Shown in pieces: positions 18,163-27,383 of a DNA stretch of 64,000 nucleotides (positions are counted from its first letter, which is position 1; the number at the start of each line of letters is the position of its first letter). Source of the DNA: a bacterium (GTDB lineage: Bacteria; Bacteroidota; Ignavibacteria; Ignavibacteriales; Ignavibacteriaceae); the NCBI GenBank assembly GCA_016716565.1, contig JADJWC010000002.1:186001-250000 (forward strand), read 5' to 3'. The position numbers and the translations under genes are program-made. The notes under the pieces are model-generated. The model was not told where the DNA came from. It made no database searches and saw nothing but the letters and a program-made list of their open reading frames with translations.

Positions 18163-18187
18163 AGCCCTCTGATTGAGGGCTTTTTAA
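18163..18187 (+). terminator. Rho-independent terminator
   Basis: A 7-bp GC-rich stem (18163-18169 with 18175-18181, AGCCCTC/GAGGGCT) has a five-base loop and is followed by TTTTTAATT. It ends the secreted-protein gene. Confidence 0.92.
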
Positions 18188-18318
18188 TTCTTTCATACCG
18201 ATCGAATGGTAGAGTTAAGATTTTACACTTTTCAACAAATAAAATTCATTTATGTTTGTAGTTAGAAAAACGGATTACTCTCAACAGTTTTATAAATAAT
18301 GACGTGGAGATTATTCTA

Positions 18319-19572
18319 ATGAAAACTTCATCATTCCTCACCTGCATCGCTTTTTTAAACTTATTTTCAGTCACTAACTTTGCGCAGGGAGAAGCAGCAG
18401 TCCCATTTTTGTTGCTAAATCCATCACCATCTCTTAGTGCAATGGGTGCAACTGGAACAGCATTACCGACTGAAGACCCATTTGCATTTCTTTGGAACCC
18501 GGCACAGTTGGGATACACAAGCCAGACAAATAATCTTTCATACATTTTCTATCCTGCAAAATTAGAATGGCTTCCAGCTTTTAACTTAGATTTAGAATTA
18601 AGATCAATTGCATTCAACGCTGGATATAATTTCAAAGACTTAGTTGGCTTGCCGCTCAGTTTTGGTTTTGGTTATTCAAATTTTGAAGTCAATTTTGGGG
18701 AATTTGTCAGAACTGATGAAAATGGAAATGTTATTGGCACTTTTGAAGCGAAAGATTATTACGATGCATATTCTTTTGGATTGGGTTTTGATATCGGCGT
18801 GCAGTTAAGTGTGGGATACACGATAAAAGATGTAACCTCAATCCTCTCCGATCAACCTACTGGTGAGGAACAAGGCACTGGAATGGCTGAAAAAACTGTA
18901 AATGATTTAGGTTTACTATTAACTGTTCCGGTTCTAAAATTAATCGATGATAAAATGCAGGTTCAGTTGGATGAAGACCTTTTCGCTCAGCCCAAATTTA
19001 ATTTTTCTTTAGGCTATTCAAAATCCAACATTGGTGATTCTATTTCATATATAGATCCGGCTCAGGCTGATCCGCTTCCACGGGTAGAAAGAACCGGTTA
19101 TGGCATCGCAACGGGTTTTGATCTAGTCACTGATGACTTTAGTATAAACGCATTTAATCTTTCATTTACTGTCGAAGCAGAGGACATTCTGGTTTCAAGA
19201 AGTTCAATGAATCAAACTCATTGGGAATATCAGGATGATCTGGATTTCTGGAAAAATATTGTGCAGATTGAAGGTGATGAGAAAATTGTTTCCCGGACAG
19301 GAACAAAGCTAGAATTTGCAGAGACAGTTACTTTAAACTTTGGACACTTTTCTGGTAAAGGCTATGGTCAGAGAAAGACAAATGGATATGAATTCAGATT
19401 AAAGGGTTTGTTAAAAGTAGCAGCTTTGTGGGCAAACGAACCCATAATGGATTTTATAAAGGACCACTTTGACATCCGATATTACAACACAAATTATTTT
19501 GCCGATCACGACTTGGAAACAAATATGACCGGGCTGGCATTTTATGTTCATAATTTGAATGAGTTGTTTTAA
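18319..19572 (+). CDS. PorV/PorQ-like outer-membrane beta-barrel protein, tandem copy 1
   Basis: The product starts at the ATG at 18319 (GGAG about 11 bases upstream); a GTG at 18304 is less likely because the signal peptide MKTSSFLTCIAFLNLF follows the ATG. The mature part has the PorV/PorQ N-terminal pattern: PSLSAMGATGTALP and DPFAFLWNPAQLG. Long alternating strands then form a barrel, with the barrel end HFDIRYYNTNYFADHDLE. PorV-type proteins are the T9SS shuttle and outer-membrane lipid transport proteins; family membership is supported, but the exact role is inferred. About 60% identity by eye to the next gene marks a tandem duplication. Confidence 0.78.
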   Translation: MKTSSFLTCIAFLNLFSVTNFAQGEAAVPFLLLNPSPSLSAMGATGTALPTEDPFAFLWNPAQLGYTSQTNNLSYIFYPAKLEWLPAFNLDLELRSIAFNAGYNFKDLVGLPLSFGFGYSNFEVNFGEFVRTDENGNVIGTFEAKDYYDAYSFGLGFDIGVQLSVGYTIKDVTSILSDQPTGEEQGTGMAEKTVNDLGLLLTVPVLKLIDDKMQVQLDEDLFAQPKFNFSLGYSKSNIGDSISYIDPAQADPLPRVERTGYGIATGFDLVTDDFSINAFNLSFTVEAEDILVSRSSMNQTHWEYQDDLDFWKNIVQIEGDEKIVSRTGTKLEFAETVTLNFGHFSGKGYGQRKTNGYEFRLKGLLKVAALWANEPIMDFIKDHFDIRYYNTNYFADHDLETNMTGLAFYVHNLNELF

Positions 19573-19627
19573 GTTAAAATCAAAGTTTGTTCAATCAAGT
19601 CAATTAAGATTTTCAAGGAGAATCTCG

Positions 19628-20866
19628 ATGAAAACTAGATGCTCTTTAACCATCCTTATTCTATTCCAATTATTTTTAGTTACAAACTTTGCGCAGGGCG
19701 AAGCTGCAGTTCCATTTTTATTGCTAAATCCTTCTCCATCACTTAGTGCAATGGGTGCAACCGGAACTGCATTACCAACAGATGATCCATTTGCATTTCT
19801 ATGGAATCCAGCGCAATTGGGATACACAAGCCAGACCAATAATCTCTCTTACATTTTCTACCCATCAAAAGTAGATTGGCTTGGATTTGGTTGGCTTGAA
19901 TTAAATGGAATAGCATTTAATGTAGGTTATAATTTTAATGATATAATTGGATTCCCTCTGAGTTTTGGTTTTGGGTATGCAAATTCTGATTTTGATTATG
20001 GCTTCCAAGGAATATTCGAACCTCCTTTAGGAGAAGTCAAAGATTTTTATAATTCATATTCAATCGGTTTAGGAATTGATTATTTCGTTCAAATTAGTAT
20101 TGGATATTCTATTAAAGAAGTAAGTTCAACAATAGTTCCAGATCTTGGTGAACCAAGCAGTCTAACAAGAAAAACAACTGTGAATGACTTTGGGATTCTA
20201 TTAAGTATTCCCGTATTAAGATTAATCGATGAAAAGCTACAGTTTCAGTTAGATAAAAGTTTTTTTGCAAAACCAACTTTTGACTTTTCACTTGGCTATT
20301 CGAAATCGAATATCGGAGAAGAATTTTATTACATTGATAAGAATCAGGCTGATCCTCTTCCTAGAACGGATAGACTGGGTTATGGAATTTCAACTGGCTT
20401 TGATTTGGTATCAGATGATTTCAGAATTAATGCATTCAATCTTTCATTTACAGTCGAAGCAGATGATATTTTGATTAAAAGAGAATCAATGACAAGTGAT
20501 TGGGAGTATCAACCAACTTTAAGCGATCTGAAATTCTGGAAAAACATAGTTCAAATCGAAGGCAACGAAAAAATCGTAACACGTACAGGAACCAGGCTCG
20601 ATTTTTTTGAAACATTCACTTACACTTTTGGTCACTTTTCTGGTCGGGGTTATCCTGATCTACAAAAAACAAATGGATACGAGATAAGAGCAAAAGGATT
20701 GCTGAAACTCTATGCATTGTGGGCTCGAAATCCTATCACAGATTTTTTAAGAGATCACTTTGATATTAGATATTATAATACAAACTACTTCGCTGATGCA
20801 TGGAATGAAACAAAAATGACCGGGCTTGCATTTTATGTTCACAATTTAAATAAGTTGTTTGAATAG
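19628..20866 (+). CDS. PorV/PorQ-like outer-membrane beta-barrel protein, tandem copy 2
   Basis: This is a paralogue of the preceding gene, sharing long stretches (for example GEAAVPFLLLNPSPSLSAMG, GYGISTGFDLVSDDF and HFDIRYYNTNYFAD). It starts at the ATG at 19628 with AAGGAG 9 bases upstream; earlier in-frame codons overlap the first gene and lack a signal sequence. Signal peptide ends about VTNFAQ. Differences are concentrated in the segments at residues 60-160 that should be surface loops, as expected for a diverging porin or PorV pair. The two genes are 55 bases apart and probably co-transcribed. Confidence 0.78.
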   Translation: MKTRCSLTILILFQLFLVTNFAQGEAAVPFLLLNPSPSLSAMGATGTALPTDDPFAFLWNPAQLGYTSQTNNLSYIFYPSKVDWLGFGWLELNGIAFNVGYNFNDIIGFPLSFGFGYANSDFDYGFQGIFEPPLGEVKDFYNSYSIGLGIDYFVQISIGYSIKEVSSTIVPDLGEPSSLTRKTTVNDFGILLSIPVLRLIDEKLQFQLDKSFFAKPTFDFSLGYSKSNIGEEFYYIDKNQADPLPRTDRLGYGISTGFDLVSDDFRINAFNLSFTVEADDILIKRESMTSDWEYQPTLSDLKFWKNIVQIEGNEKIVTRTGTRLDFFETFTYTFGHFSGRGYPDLQKTNGYEIRAKGLLKLYALWARNPITDFLRDHFDIRYYNTNYFADAWNETKMTGLAFYVHNLNKLFE

Positions 20867-20882
20867 GAGATAAATGGAACCT

Positions 20883-20944
20883 GTCATTCCCGTGAAAACG
20901 GGAATCCACTTTATTTCTTAGATTCCTGCTTCCGCAGGAATGAC
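20883..20944. repeat. Family A dispersed double-hairpin repeat, copy 5
   Basis: GTCATTCCCGTGAAAACGGGAATCC plus GATTCCTGCTTCCGCAGGAATGAC. It sits between the convergent ends of the PorV-like gene and transketolase. Confidence 0.87.
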
Positions 20945-20950
20945 ACAGAC

Positions 20951-22921
20951 CTACTGCGGCGCATCAGCAGTGTATTTCTGTTTGATTTTTTCTTCCGCTT
21001 CGATATCCTTCACACCTGATATTCTTTGAGCAAGTGACTTACCATCCAGTTTATGAAATTCAAGAACTTCAAGCGGAGTTCCGCATTCGGGATATTCTTT
21101 TAATCCGAAGTTTATAAATTCTTTGCCACTAATTGCACGAATTGACACTAATTCGTTTAGTAATCTATCTCCTAATCCACCAACAGCAGAATGATCTTCC
21201 AATGCAAATATTTTCTTTTGATCACTGACAACTTTCTTCAGCCATTCTTTATCAATTTTATTAAGCCATGGCATATTAACAACCTTCAAACTGAATCCAA
21301 TCTTTTTCAAATAATCTGCAGCAACTAAAGCTTCGTGAAGCATTACCGGTCCGTATCCAAATAAAATTGCATCGTTGCCTTGAGTTAATTCAGCACCAAC
21401 ACCGACTTTGAATTTATAATCTTTCGGTAACTGAATTCTTTCTGGTGAAGGACCAATTACCAATCTAAGCACACAATTTTCTTCTGAAATATTAATACAA
21501 TAATCGGTTGCCCACTCTGTTTCTTCAGCATTGCACGGTTGAATGATCGTAACATTAGGCAAAGCTCTAAACAAGGAAATATCACGTACACTTTGATGCG
21601 ACTTTCCCGGTCCTGCTGGAATCATCCCTGAAAAATGACAGGTGTAAATAATTTTAGTTTTCTCACCTGCGTTATTATAAATCTGCTCATTGGCCCTTGC
21701 CGCAAGAAAGCTGGCAAATGTATTCACAATCGGTATCAATCCCATTCTTGCTAATCCGCCAGCCATTGAAACCATATCCTGTTCAGCAATTCCATTTTCA
21801 ATAAATCTATCCGGATAAGTTTTCTCGAAGTTACGCAGTTTGCAATCCGCAGAGAGATCACCGTCGAGCACAACAAATTTCTTGTTTGTCTTTGCAAGTT
21901 CAACCAACGCTTCACCATAAGCTTCTGTGACAAATTCTTTATCGAGCTTTGTTATTGGTTTACCCTCTGATTTGTTCTCCGGAATCTGAATTTTTCCAAC
22001 TCCAAGTTTTTCAGAAAGTTTGTTAATTGTTTCAGTCAGTTCAGCCAGACCCTTTTCATAGCTTTCATCATCCGGTGCACCTGAATGCCATTTGTAAAGA
22101 GTCTTTCCCTGGAAAGTTTCAGTAAGAGGTTTTTCCATAAAGGAAACTCCCCTTCCCTTAATTGTATCTGCAATAATCATTTTTGGTTTATCAGTTAACT
22201 TCTTCATCGCATTGAATGTATGCTTGAGCATATTATAATCGTGTCCATCAATTCGAACTACATACCAACCAAATGCTTTAACTTTTTCAACAACATCTTC
22301 AATATTATTTACATCTGCAACGAGCATATCAGTTTGATACTTGTTATGATCCATAATTGCAATTACATTATTGACTTTTTGGTGTGCAGTTGCCTGGAGA
22401 GATTCGTAAATCTGTCCTTCCTGGAATTCACCATCACCTGTTAAAACATAAACGTGACCTTTGCTCTTGTTATAATTTTTTGCCCAGGCCATTCCTTTTG
22501 CTTTAGAGATTCCCATTCCGAGTGAACCGGTACTTGCTTCAATTCCTGGCTGACGAACTTCAGGATGACCGTCAAGACCATGCAATCTTCTGAGCATTAA
22601 TAATTTTTCTTCAGGAATAATTCCGAGTGCATAAAAGAGAGAATATAATCCTGGTACATCGTGACCTTTCGATGAGAAATAAATATCTCTGTCATGCGAA
22701 TCGAGTCCAACTTCTAAAACGTTCATTTCATTTAAATAAAGATAAGTTGTAATATCCATCGCACTGAGTGAAGAGCCAAGATGACCTGAACCGGCTTTCT
22801 TTACTGCAACGAGAGTGTTGTATCTGCACATATCGGCAAACAATTCCATCCTCGTTGCCCAAGCACTGCTGGATGATTTTACTTTATCGAATTCTGATTT
22901 TTTTATGAGGTTAAAATTCAT
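20951..22921 (-). CDS. tkt: Transketolase
   Basis: The 656-residue single-chain enzyme has all parts of the family. The TPP-binding half has the GSGHLGSSLSAMDI segment, HGLDGHPE, and the TPP motif TGDGEFQEG ... DHNKYQTD. The pyrimidine-binding half has LDGDLSADC, ENGIAEQDMVSMAGG and the HQSVRDISLFRALPN segment. The C-terminal domain has EDHSAVGGLG. It transfers two-carbon ketol units in the non-oxidative pentose phosphate pathway. The single-subunit length rules out the split archaeal-type enzyme. It is monocistronic, with about 210 bases of intergenic DNA before the divergent gene at 23132. Confidence 0.95.
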   Translation of the reverse strand: MNFNLIKKSEFDKVKSSSSAWATRMELFADMCRYNTLVAVKKAGSGHLGSSLSAMDITTYLYLNEMNVLEVGLDSHDRDIYFSSKGHDVPGLYSLFYALGIIPEEKLLMLRRLHGLDGHPEVRQPGIEASTGSLGMGISKAKGMAWAKNYNKSKGHVYVLTGDGEFQEGQIYESLQATAHQKVNNVIAIMDHNKYQTDMLVADVNNIEDVVEKVKAFGWYVVRIDGHDYNMLKHTFNAMKKLTDKPKMIIADTIKGRGVSFMEKPLTETFQGKTLYKWHSGAPDDESYEKGLAELTETINKLSEKLGVGKIQIPENKSEGKPITKLDKEFVTEAYGEALVELAKTNKKFVVLDGDLSADCKLRNFEKTYPDRFIENGIAEQDMVSMAGGLARMGLIPIVNTFASFLAARANEQIYNNAGEKTKIIYTCHFSGMIPAGPGKSHQSVRDISLFRALPNVTIIQPCNAEETEWATDYCINISEENCVLRLVIGPSPERIQLPKDYKFKVGVGAELTQGNDAILFGYGPVMLHEALVAADYLKKIGFSLKVVNMPWLNKIDKEWLKKVVSDQKKIFALEDHSAVGGLGDRLLNELVSIRAISGKEFINFGLKEYPECGTPLEVLEFHKLDGKSLAQRISGVKDIEAEEKIKQKYTADAPQ

Positions 22922-23131
22922 TGAAATGCTCCAATAAAATCGTCTGTTTTGTAGTTAAAAGTTGAATAAAAACGCTTCGTAAAATTACCATAATAGACGG
23001 TTAAAATGTAATCTTTGTCGCTTTAACAGATTGTTAAGTTGCTGAAAATCACTTCTGGTTAAAATATTTACTCCTTGTGATCTGGTATTCTAATTGTCTT
23101 CATTAAATAATATATAAAATGGAGAAAGCAT

Positions 23132-24685
23132 ATGAAATCAAAATTACAAATCATATTAACGATTGCTCTAATTGCCAGCTTAAGTTTCACCACTTATTCA
23201 ACGAATTATTATGTTTCAGAATCAGGAAGTAACAGTAATAATGGATTAACTCCTCAGACTGCATTTGCAACTCTGCAGTATGCAGCGGATATGGTTTCTG
23301 CGGGAGATTTCGTCTTAGTGCTTGAAGGAAATTATGTTGGTTTTGATATAAGAACAGATGGAACTCAAAACTCACCAATAGTTTTTAAAGCGATTGAATA
23401 TAATGTTGTAATCGATGAAAGAAATTCTGTCACCCCCGATGGAATAAACATTGAAAATGCTGATTGGATTGTAATTGATGGATTTGAAGTTATGGAACAA
23501 CCAAGAGCAGGAATAAGAATAGTACTTTCAGATTTTGTTGTAATCAGAAATAACGACTGCCACAACAACTATCGATGGGGAATTTTTACTGGATTTACAG
23601 ATGATATCATAATCGAAAATAATTCGTGTTCTTTCTCTGAAGATGAACATGGAATTTATCTTTCCAACAGCAGTGACCGGGCAATTATCAGAAACAATCA
23701 TTCATTCAACAATAATGGATGCGGCATTCATATGAATGGAGATATATCTATGGGCGGCGATGGAATTATCAGTAATGCGGTTGTTGAAGGCAATATTATA
23801 CACGATAACGGATATGGCGGCGGTTCAGCAATAAATATGGATGGAGTTCAGGATTCCGAGATTTTCAATAACCTGATTTACAACAATCACGCAACAGGAA
23901 TTGCAATGTATCAGATAGATGGTGGTGATGCTTCGAAGAATAATAAAGTTTATAACAACACTGTCATTCAGCCTTCCGATGGAAGATGGTGTATCATTTC
24001 TGTTAATGGTTCAACCGGAAATACACTCTACAATAATATTTTAATTAATCATCACAGTTTCAGAGGAAGCATTTCTGTGGACGCTGCTTCGATGAATGGA
24101 TTTACAAGCGATTATAATATTCTTGTAAACAGGCTGAGTGACGATGACGGAAATTCAAATATGAGTTTGTCTCAATGGCAATCGCTAGGATATGATCTAC
24201 ATTCAATGTTAGCTGATCCGGAAGATCAAATATTTACTGATCACGCGAATGGCAATTATCATCTACTGCAAAACTCGCAAGCTGTTGATGCAGGGACAAA
24301 TTTAGTTTTACCGACAGTATTCGAAGATCTTGATAAAATTACACGTCCCCAGGGAAGTGGATTTGACATTGGCTGTTACGAATACACAAGCACTACAGAA
24401 ATTATTGAAGAAAATTTTCCTCAATCATTTCAGTTATATCAGAATTATCCTAATCCGTTTAATCCCAGAACAGTGATCGGTTATCAGTTATTGGTGAGCG
24501 GTAATGTAAATTTAAGTGTTTATGATTTACTTGGAAATTGCGTCGCAACTTTAGTAGATGAATACAAACCTTCTGGTAGTTATAAAGTTGAGTTTAATGC
24601 TGTTGATCTTCCAAGCGGGATTTACTTTTATCAATTAAATTGCGGAGATTTCAGACAGACAAAAAAAATGTTATTGCTTAAATAA
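23132..24685 (+). CDS. Right-handed parallel beta-helix protein with T9SS sorting domain
   Basis: The 517-residue product has a signal peptide (about residues 1-22). It then has a DUF1565-like start (NYYVSESGSNSNNGLTPQTAFATLQYAADMV is represented by YYVSESGSNSNNG and FATLQYA) and a stack of beta-helix rungs rich in asparagine: IIENNSCSFSEDEHGIYLSN and similar. This is the fold of polysaccharide lyases and surface adhesins. The C-terminal ~85 residues are a T9SS type A domain (YQNYPNPFNPRT, VYDLLGNCVATL, LPSGIYFYQL, KMLLLK). GGAGAAAG precedes the ATG. No catalytic residues could be assigned. Confidence 0.85.
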   Translation: MKSKLQIILTIALIASLSFTTYSTNYYVSESGSNSNNGLTPQTAFATLQYAADMVSAGDFVLVLEGNYVGFDIRTDGTQNSPIVFKAIEYNVVIDERNSVTPDGINIENADWIVIDGFEVMEQPRAGIRIVLSDFVVIRNNDCHNNYRWGIFTGFTDDIIIENNSCSFSEDEHGIYLSNSSDRAIIRNNHSFNNNGCGIHMNGDISMGGDGIISNAVVEGNIIHDNGYGGGSAINMDGVQDSEIFNNLIYNNHATGIAMYQIDGGDASKNNKVYNNTVIQPSDGRWCIISVNGSTGNTLYNNILINHHSFRGSISVDAASMNGFTSDYNILVNRLSDDDGNSNMSLSQWQSLGYDLHSMLADPEDQIFTDHANGNYHLLQNSQAVDAGTNLVLPTVFEDLDKITRPQGSGFDIGCYEYTSTTEIIEENFPQSFQLYQNYPNPFNPRTVIGYQLLVSGNVNLSVYDLLGNCVATLVDEYKPSGSYKVEFNAVDLPSGIYFYQLNCGDFRQTKKMLLLK

Positions 24686-24716
24686 GCAATCATCAAATTA
24701 TTAAAGATACTTTACT

Positions 24717-25088
24717 TTGAAATTTTCACGCATAAGTTTTCATTTCACAATCTGGGTACTATCCATTTCGATTTTGGTAACTGGTTGTCATACATATTTC
24801 ACTATACCAAAAGATGATTACAATAAAATCGAATCAATGGAGGATATTAAAATTGTCTATATGAACGGAAAAGAATTCGTTGTTGAGAAAAATGATACTA
24901 ACTATGTGAAAGTAATTAGAGATTCATTAACAGTGCATAAAGGGATCGAAGAGACCTCTATAGATATGGACGAAGTCGATAAAATAAAAGAAATGAGATT
25001 TGATTTGGGCGGAACCATTACTTTAGTATTATTAGGACTAACACTGATAGTGATTGGGTTCTACTCAACTTTTGATACAGGAGGCTAA
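24717..25088 (+). CDS. Small lipoprotein of unknown function
   Basis: The 123-residue product starts with TTG; no ATG is available. Its N-terminus is a lipoprotein signal: hydrophobic IWVLSISILVTG followed by the lipobox cysteine (LVTGC, about residue 24). A short strand-rich mid part (IKIVYMNGKEFVVEKND) precedes a C-terminal TM segment (GTITLVLLGLTLIVIGFYS). It begins 31 bases after the beta-helix gene and may be co-transcribed. No family recognised. Confidence 0.65.
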   Translation: MKFSRISFHFTIWVLSISILVTGCHTYFTIPKDDYNKIESMEDIKIVYMNGKEFVVEKNDTNYVKVIRDSLTVHKGIEETSIDMDEVDKIKEMRFDLGGTITLVLLGLTLIVIGFYSTFDTGG

Positions 25089-25337
25089 TTAATTTTTGCA
25101 TATTTGAGCTAATGATCTCCAACAAGTATCGAAGTACTCTTCTTTAATTGATATTCACCGCAATAATTACATCACCACGCTATTCTTTCTTTGCTTCACC
25201 TAACAGCTGACTTTCAAAAATTGTGTTTAAGGATGATTTTCACACGAATTACTGTATCAAAATAAGCAGCAAAGCTGGTATTGTTATTGAATAAAATTGC
25301 TCGTGGTTGAGTAATATTTTTTAAGAAGAGAACAAGG

Positions 25338-27383
25338 ATGCGGGTTTCCCGTAAATTAATTTCATTCTATTTATTCTTTGTTTTAATTCCTGCGATTGGA
25401 GTTTTAACAGCAGAAAACAAGATTCAGAACAATCCAATTGAACCTGATTCAAATTCCTTTTCATTTTTTTCTTCGGAAGAATCCGGATTAATTTTCGAAA
25501 AGGAATTTACTTACCGCTCAGATGACAGTTCTTATACTGATATAATTCAATTAAAAAATCTTACAGGTTATGCCCACGCCATTCAGTTTCGAATTCAAGT
25601 TAATAAAGTTGAAAATGATAGTACAATTCTGGTTTTTCAGGATTTAGAAAAAGGTACGGACCTTCAACATATAGGGTGGATATTAACTTATAATATTATC
25701 CGGGGTACAATTTTAGAGAATGGTGCTTCCAAGGACGAAGTATTAATCCTGATTTATAATTTAAATCAAAATGGCTCACTGCAACCAGGAGACTATAATG
25801 AGCTTGTTAAAGTAAATTATAGAGTAGCTAATATTGCGGTATTAGAAGATAGCGTAAAATCATCAATGAGAATCACTGATGCTCTGGCAAGCACACCTCA
25901 GGGTCAGCCAATTGACATAACTCCTTCAAGAGATGAATTCAAAGTAGTTATTAAAGGGATTCCAACTATACCGACCCAGGGATTAATTTTTGTAGAAGAT
26001 ACTGTTTATCGGCTAGAAGATGATTCATATGTAGATCTTTTACAACTTAAAGGATTATCCTATAAAGCTCAGGCAATACAATTCAGATTATTAGTTAACC
26101 AGGTCATCGATGATAATGTAATTCTCACATTCCAGAATATTCAGAAAGGTGCTGATGTAATTGATCCGAGCTGGGTGCTAACTTACAATGTCATCCGTGG
26201 ACCTCTTACCGGCAATGGAGCATCGGTTGATGAAATTCTGGTTCTATTGTTTAATCTCAACCAGAACAACGGATTGCCTCCAGGTGACTACAACGAACTG
26301 CTGAAAGTTAAATATCGGGTAGCTGATTTGCCTGCGTTGCAGGATAGCGTTAAATCTTCAATAAAAATTTCTGATGCAGAAGCCAGTACTTATCAGGGTT
26401 TTCCGATTGATATAACTCCATCAAGAAATGAATTAACGGTAATCGCACTTAACAGAGTAGCTGCTTATGGTGATGTTAACGGCGATGGTTGTTTAGATAT
26501 TCTTGATATAATTTTAGTTGTTGACCACATTGTAGGAAGAGATTCTCTTGATGCTGATGAATTTATCCGGGCAAATATAGCTCCATGGATTCCGGGAGAA
26601 CCAGCTCCAAACCCGGATGCTTACGTCAATGTGCAGGACCTTTCCCTGCTTCAAAATATTATTTTAAATGGTGTTTATCCAAATGGCGTTTCTATAAATG
26701 CATGTTCATTTACAAGCCTGCCTAAATCGAATGGAGAAGAATATAAAGTAACATTTTATATTCACGATAATGGTATTTCTGCTTACCTAAATTCAACCGT
26801 AGATGTTAGAGCCGTTCAAGTCGAGTTTAATGGAAATTTTCAGGTGTTGAACAATATGGAAATCAAAACTGATCTCGGGCATGGCTATTATACCAAGGAT
26901 GATGATCTTTTGAGAGTTTTACTTTACGATAGAAAAGGATTAAAAACCATAAAATCAGGAGAAAATTTTATTTCTGATATCCCATTATTTATAAGCAATC
27001 CTGCCGAAGTAAGCATTGAAAAACTAATTTTGATCGATATCAACAGACAAAGGATTTTTGATGCTGAAATCGAAATAGTTTATGGAACTCCGCTCTATAT
27101 TCCTCTGGATTACATTCTTTATCAGAATTATCCGAACCCGTTCAATCCAACAACAAGTGTTAAATTTGAAGTACCCGTTGACAGTAAGGTATTAATAAAA
27201 ATTTATGATATACTGGGACGGGAAATAAAAACATTATTCAATGATGAAGTGCAAAGAGGCCAATATACAATGGAATGGAATGGACTAGATGAATCCGGAA
27301 ACCAGATGAGTTCGGGAACGTACATTTATAGAATGATTGCCAATGAATTCGTACAATCGAAGAAGATGCTTCTCCTAAAGTGA
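25338..27383 (+). CDS. Secreted protein with duplicated beta domains, dockerin-like module and T9SS domain
   Basis: The 681-residue product has a signal peptide (about 1-25). Residues ~50-205 and ~215-370 are two homologous beta-sandwich-like domains (each with YTDIIQLKxL, AIQFRxxVN, TYNxIRG, LNQN, PGDYNELxKVxYRVA). A dockerin-like module follows (about 375-450): DVNGDGCLDILDIILVVDHIVG and a second Ca-type loop APNPDAYVNVQDLSLLQNIIL. The C-terminal T9SS type A domain has YQNYPNPFNPTTSV and MSSGTYIYRM. Dockerin loops usually bind calcium and dock to cohesin-like domains; the partner here is unknown. It is followed one base later by a convergent gene. Confidence 0.83.
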   Translation: MRVSRKLISFYLFFVLIPAIGVLTAENKIQNNPIEPDSNSFSFFSSEESGLIFEKEFTYRSDDSSYTDIIQLKNLTGYAHAIQFRIQVNKVENDSTILVFQDLEKGTDLQHIGWILTYNIIRGTILENGASKDEVLILIYNLNQNGSLQPGDYNELVKVNYRVANIAVLEDSVKSSMRITDALASTPQGQPIDITPSRDEFKVVIKGIPTIPTQGLIFVEDTVYRLEDDSYVDLLQLKGLSYKAQAIQFRLLVNQVIDDNVILTFQNIQKGADVIDPSWVLTYNVIRGPLTGNGASVDEILVLLFNLNQNNGLPPGDYNELLKVKYRVADLPALQDSVKSSIKISDAEASTYQGFPIDITPSRNELTVIALNRVAAYGDVNGDGCLDILDIILVVDHIVGRDSLDADEFIRANIAPWIPGEPAPNPDAYVNVQDLSLLQNIILNGVYPNGVSINACSFTSLPKSNGEEYKVTFYIHDNGISAYLNSTVDVRAVQVEFNGNFQVLNNMEIKTDLGHGYYTKDDDLLRVLLYDRKGLKTIKSGENFISDIPLFISNPAEVSIEKLILIDINRQRIFDAEIEIVYGTPLYIPLDYILYQNYPNPFNPTTSVKFEVPVDSKVLIKIYDILGREIKTLFNDEVQRGQYTMEWNGLDESGNQMSSGTYIYRMIANEFVQSKKMLLLK

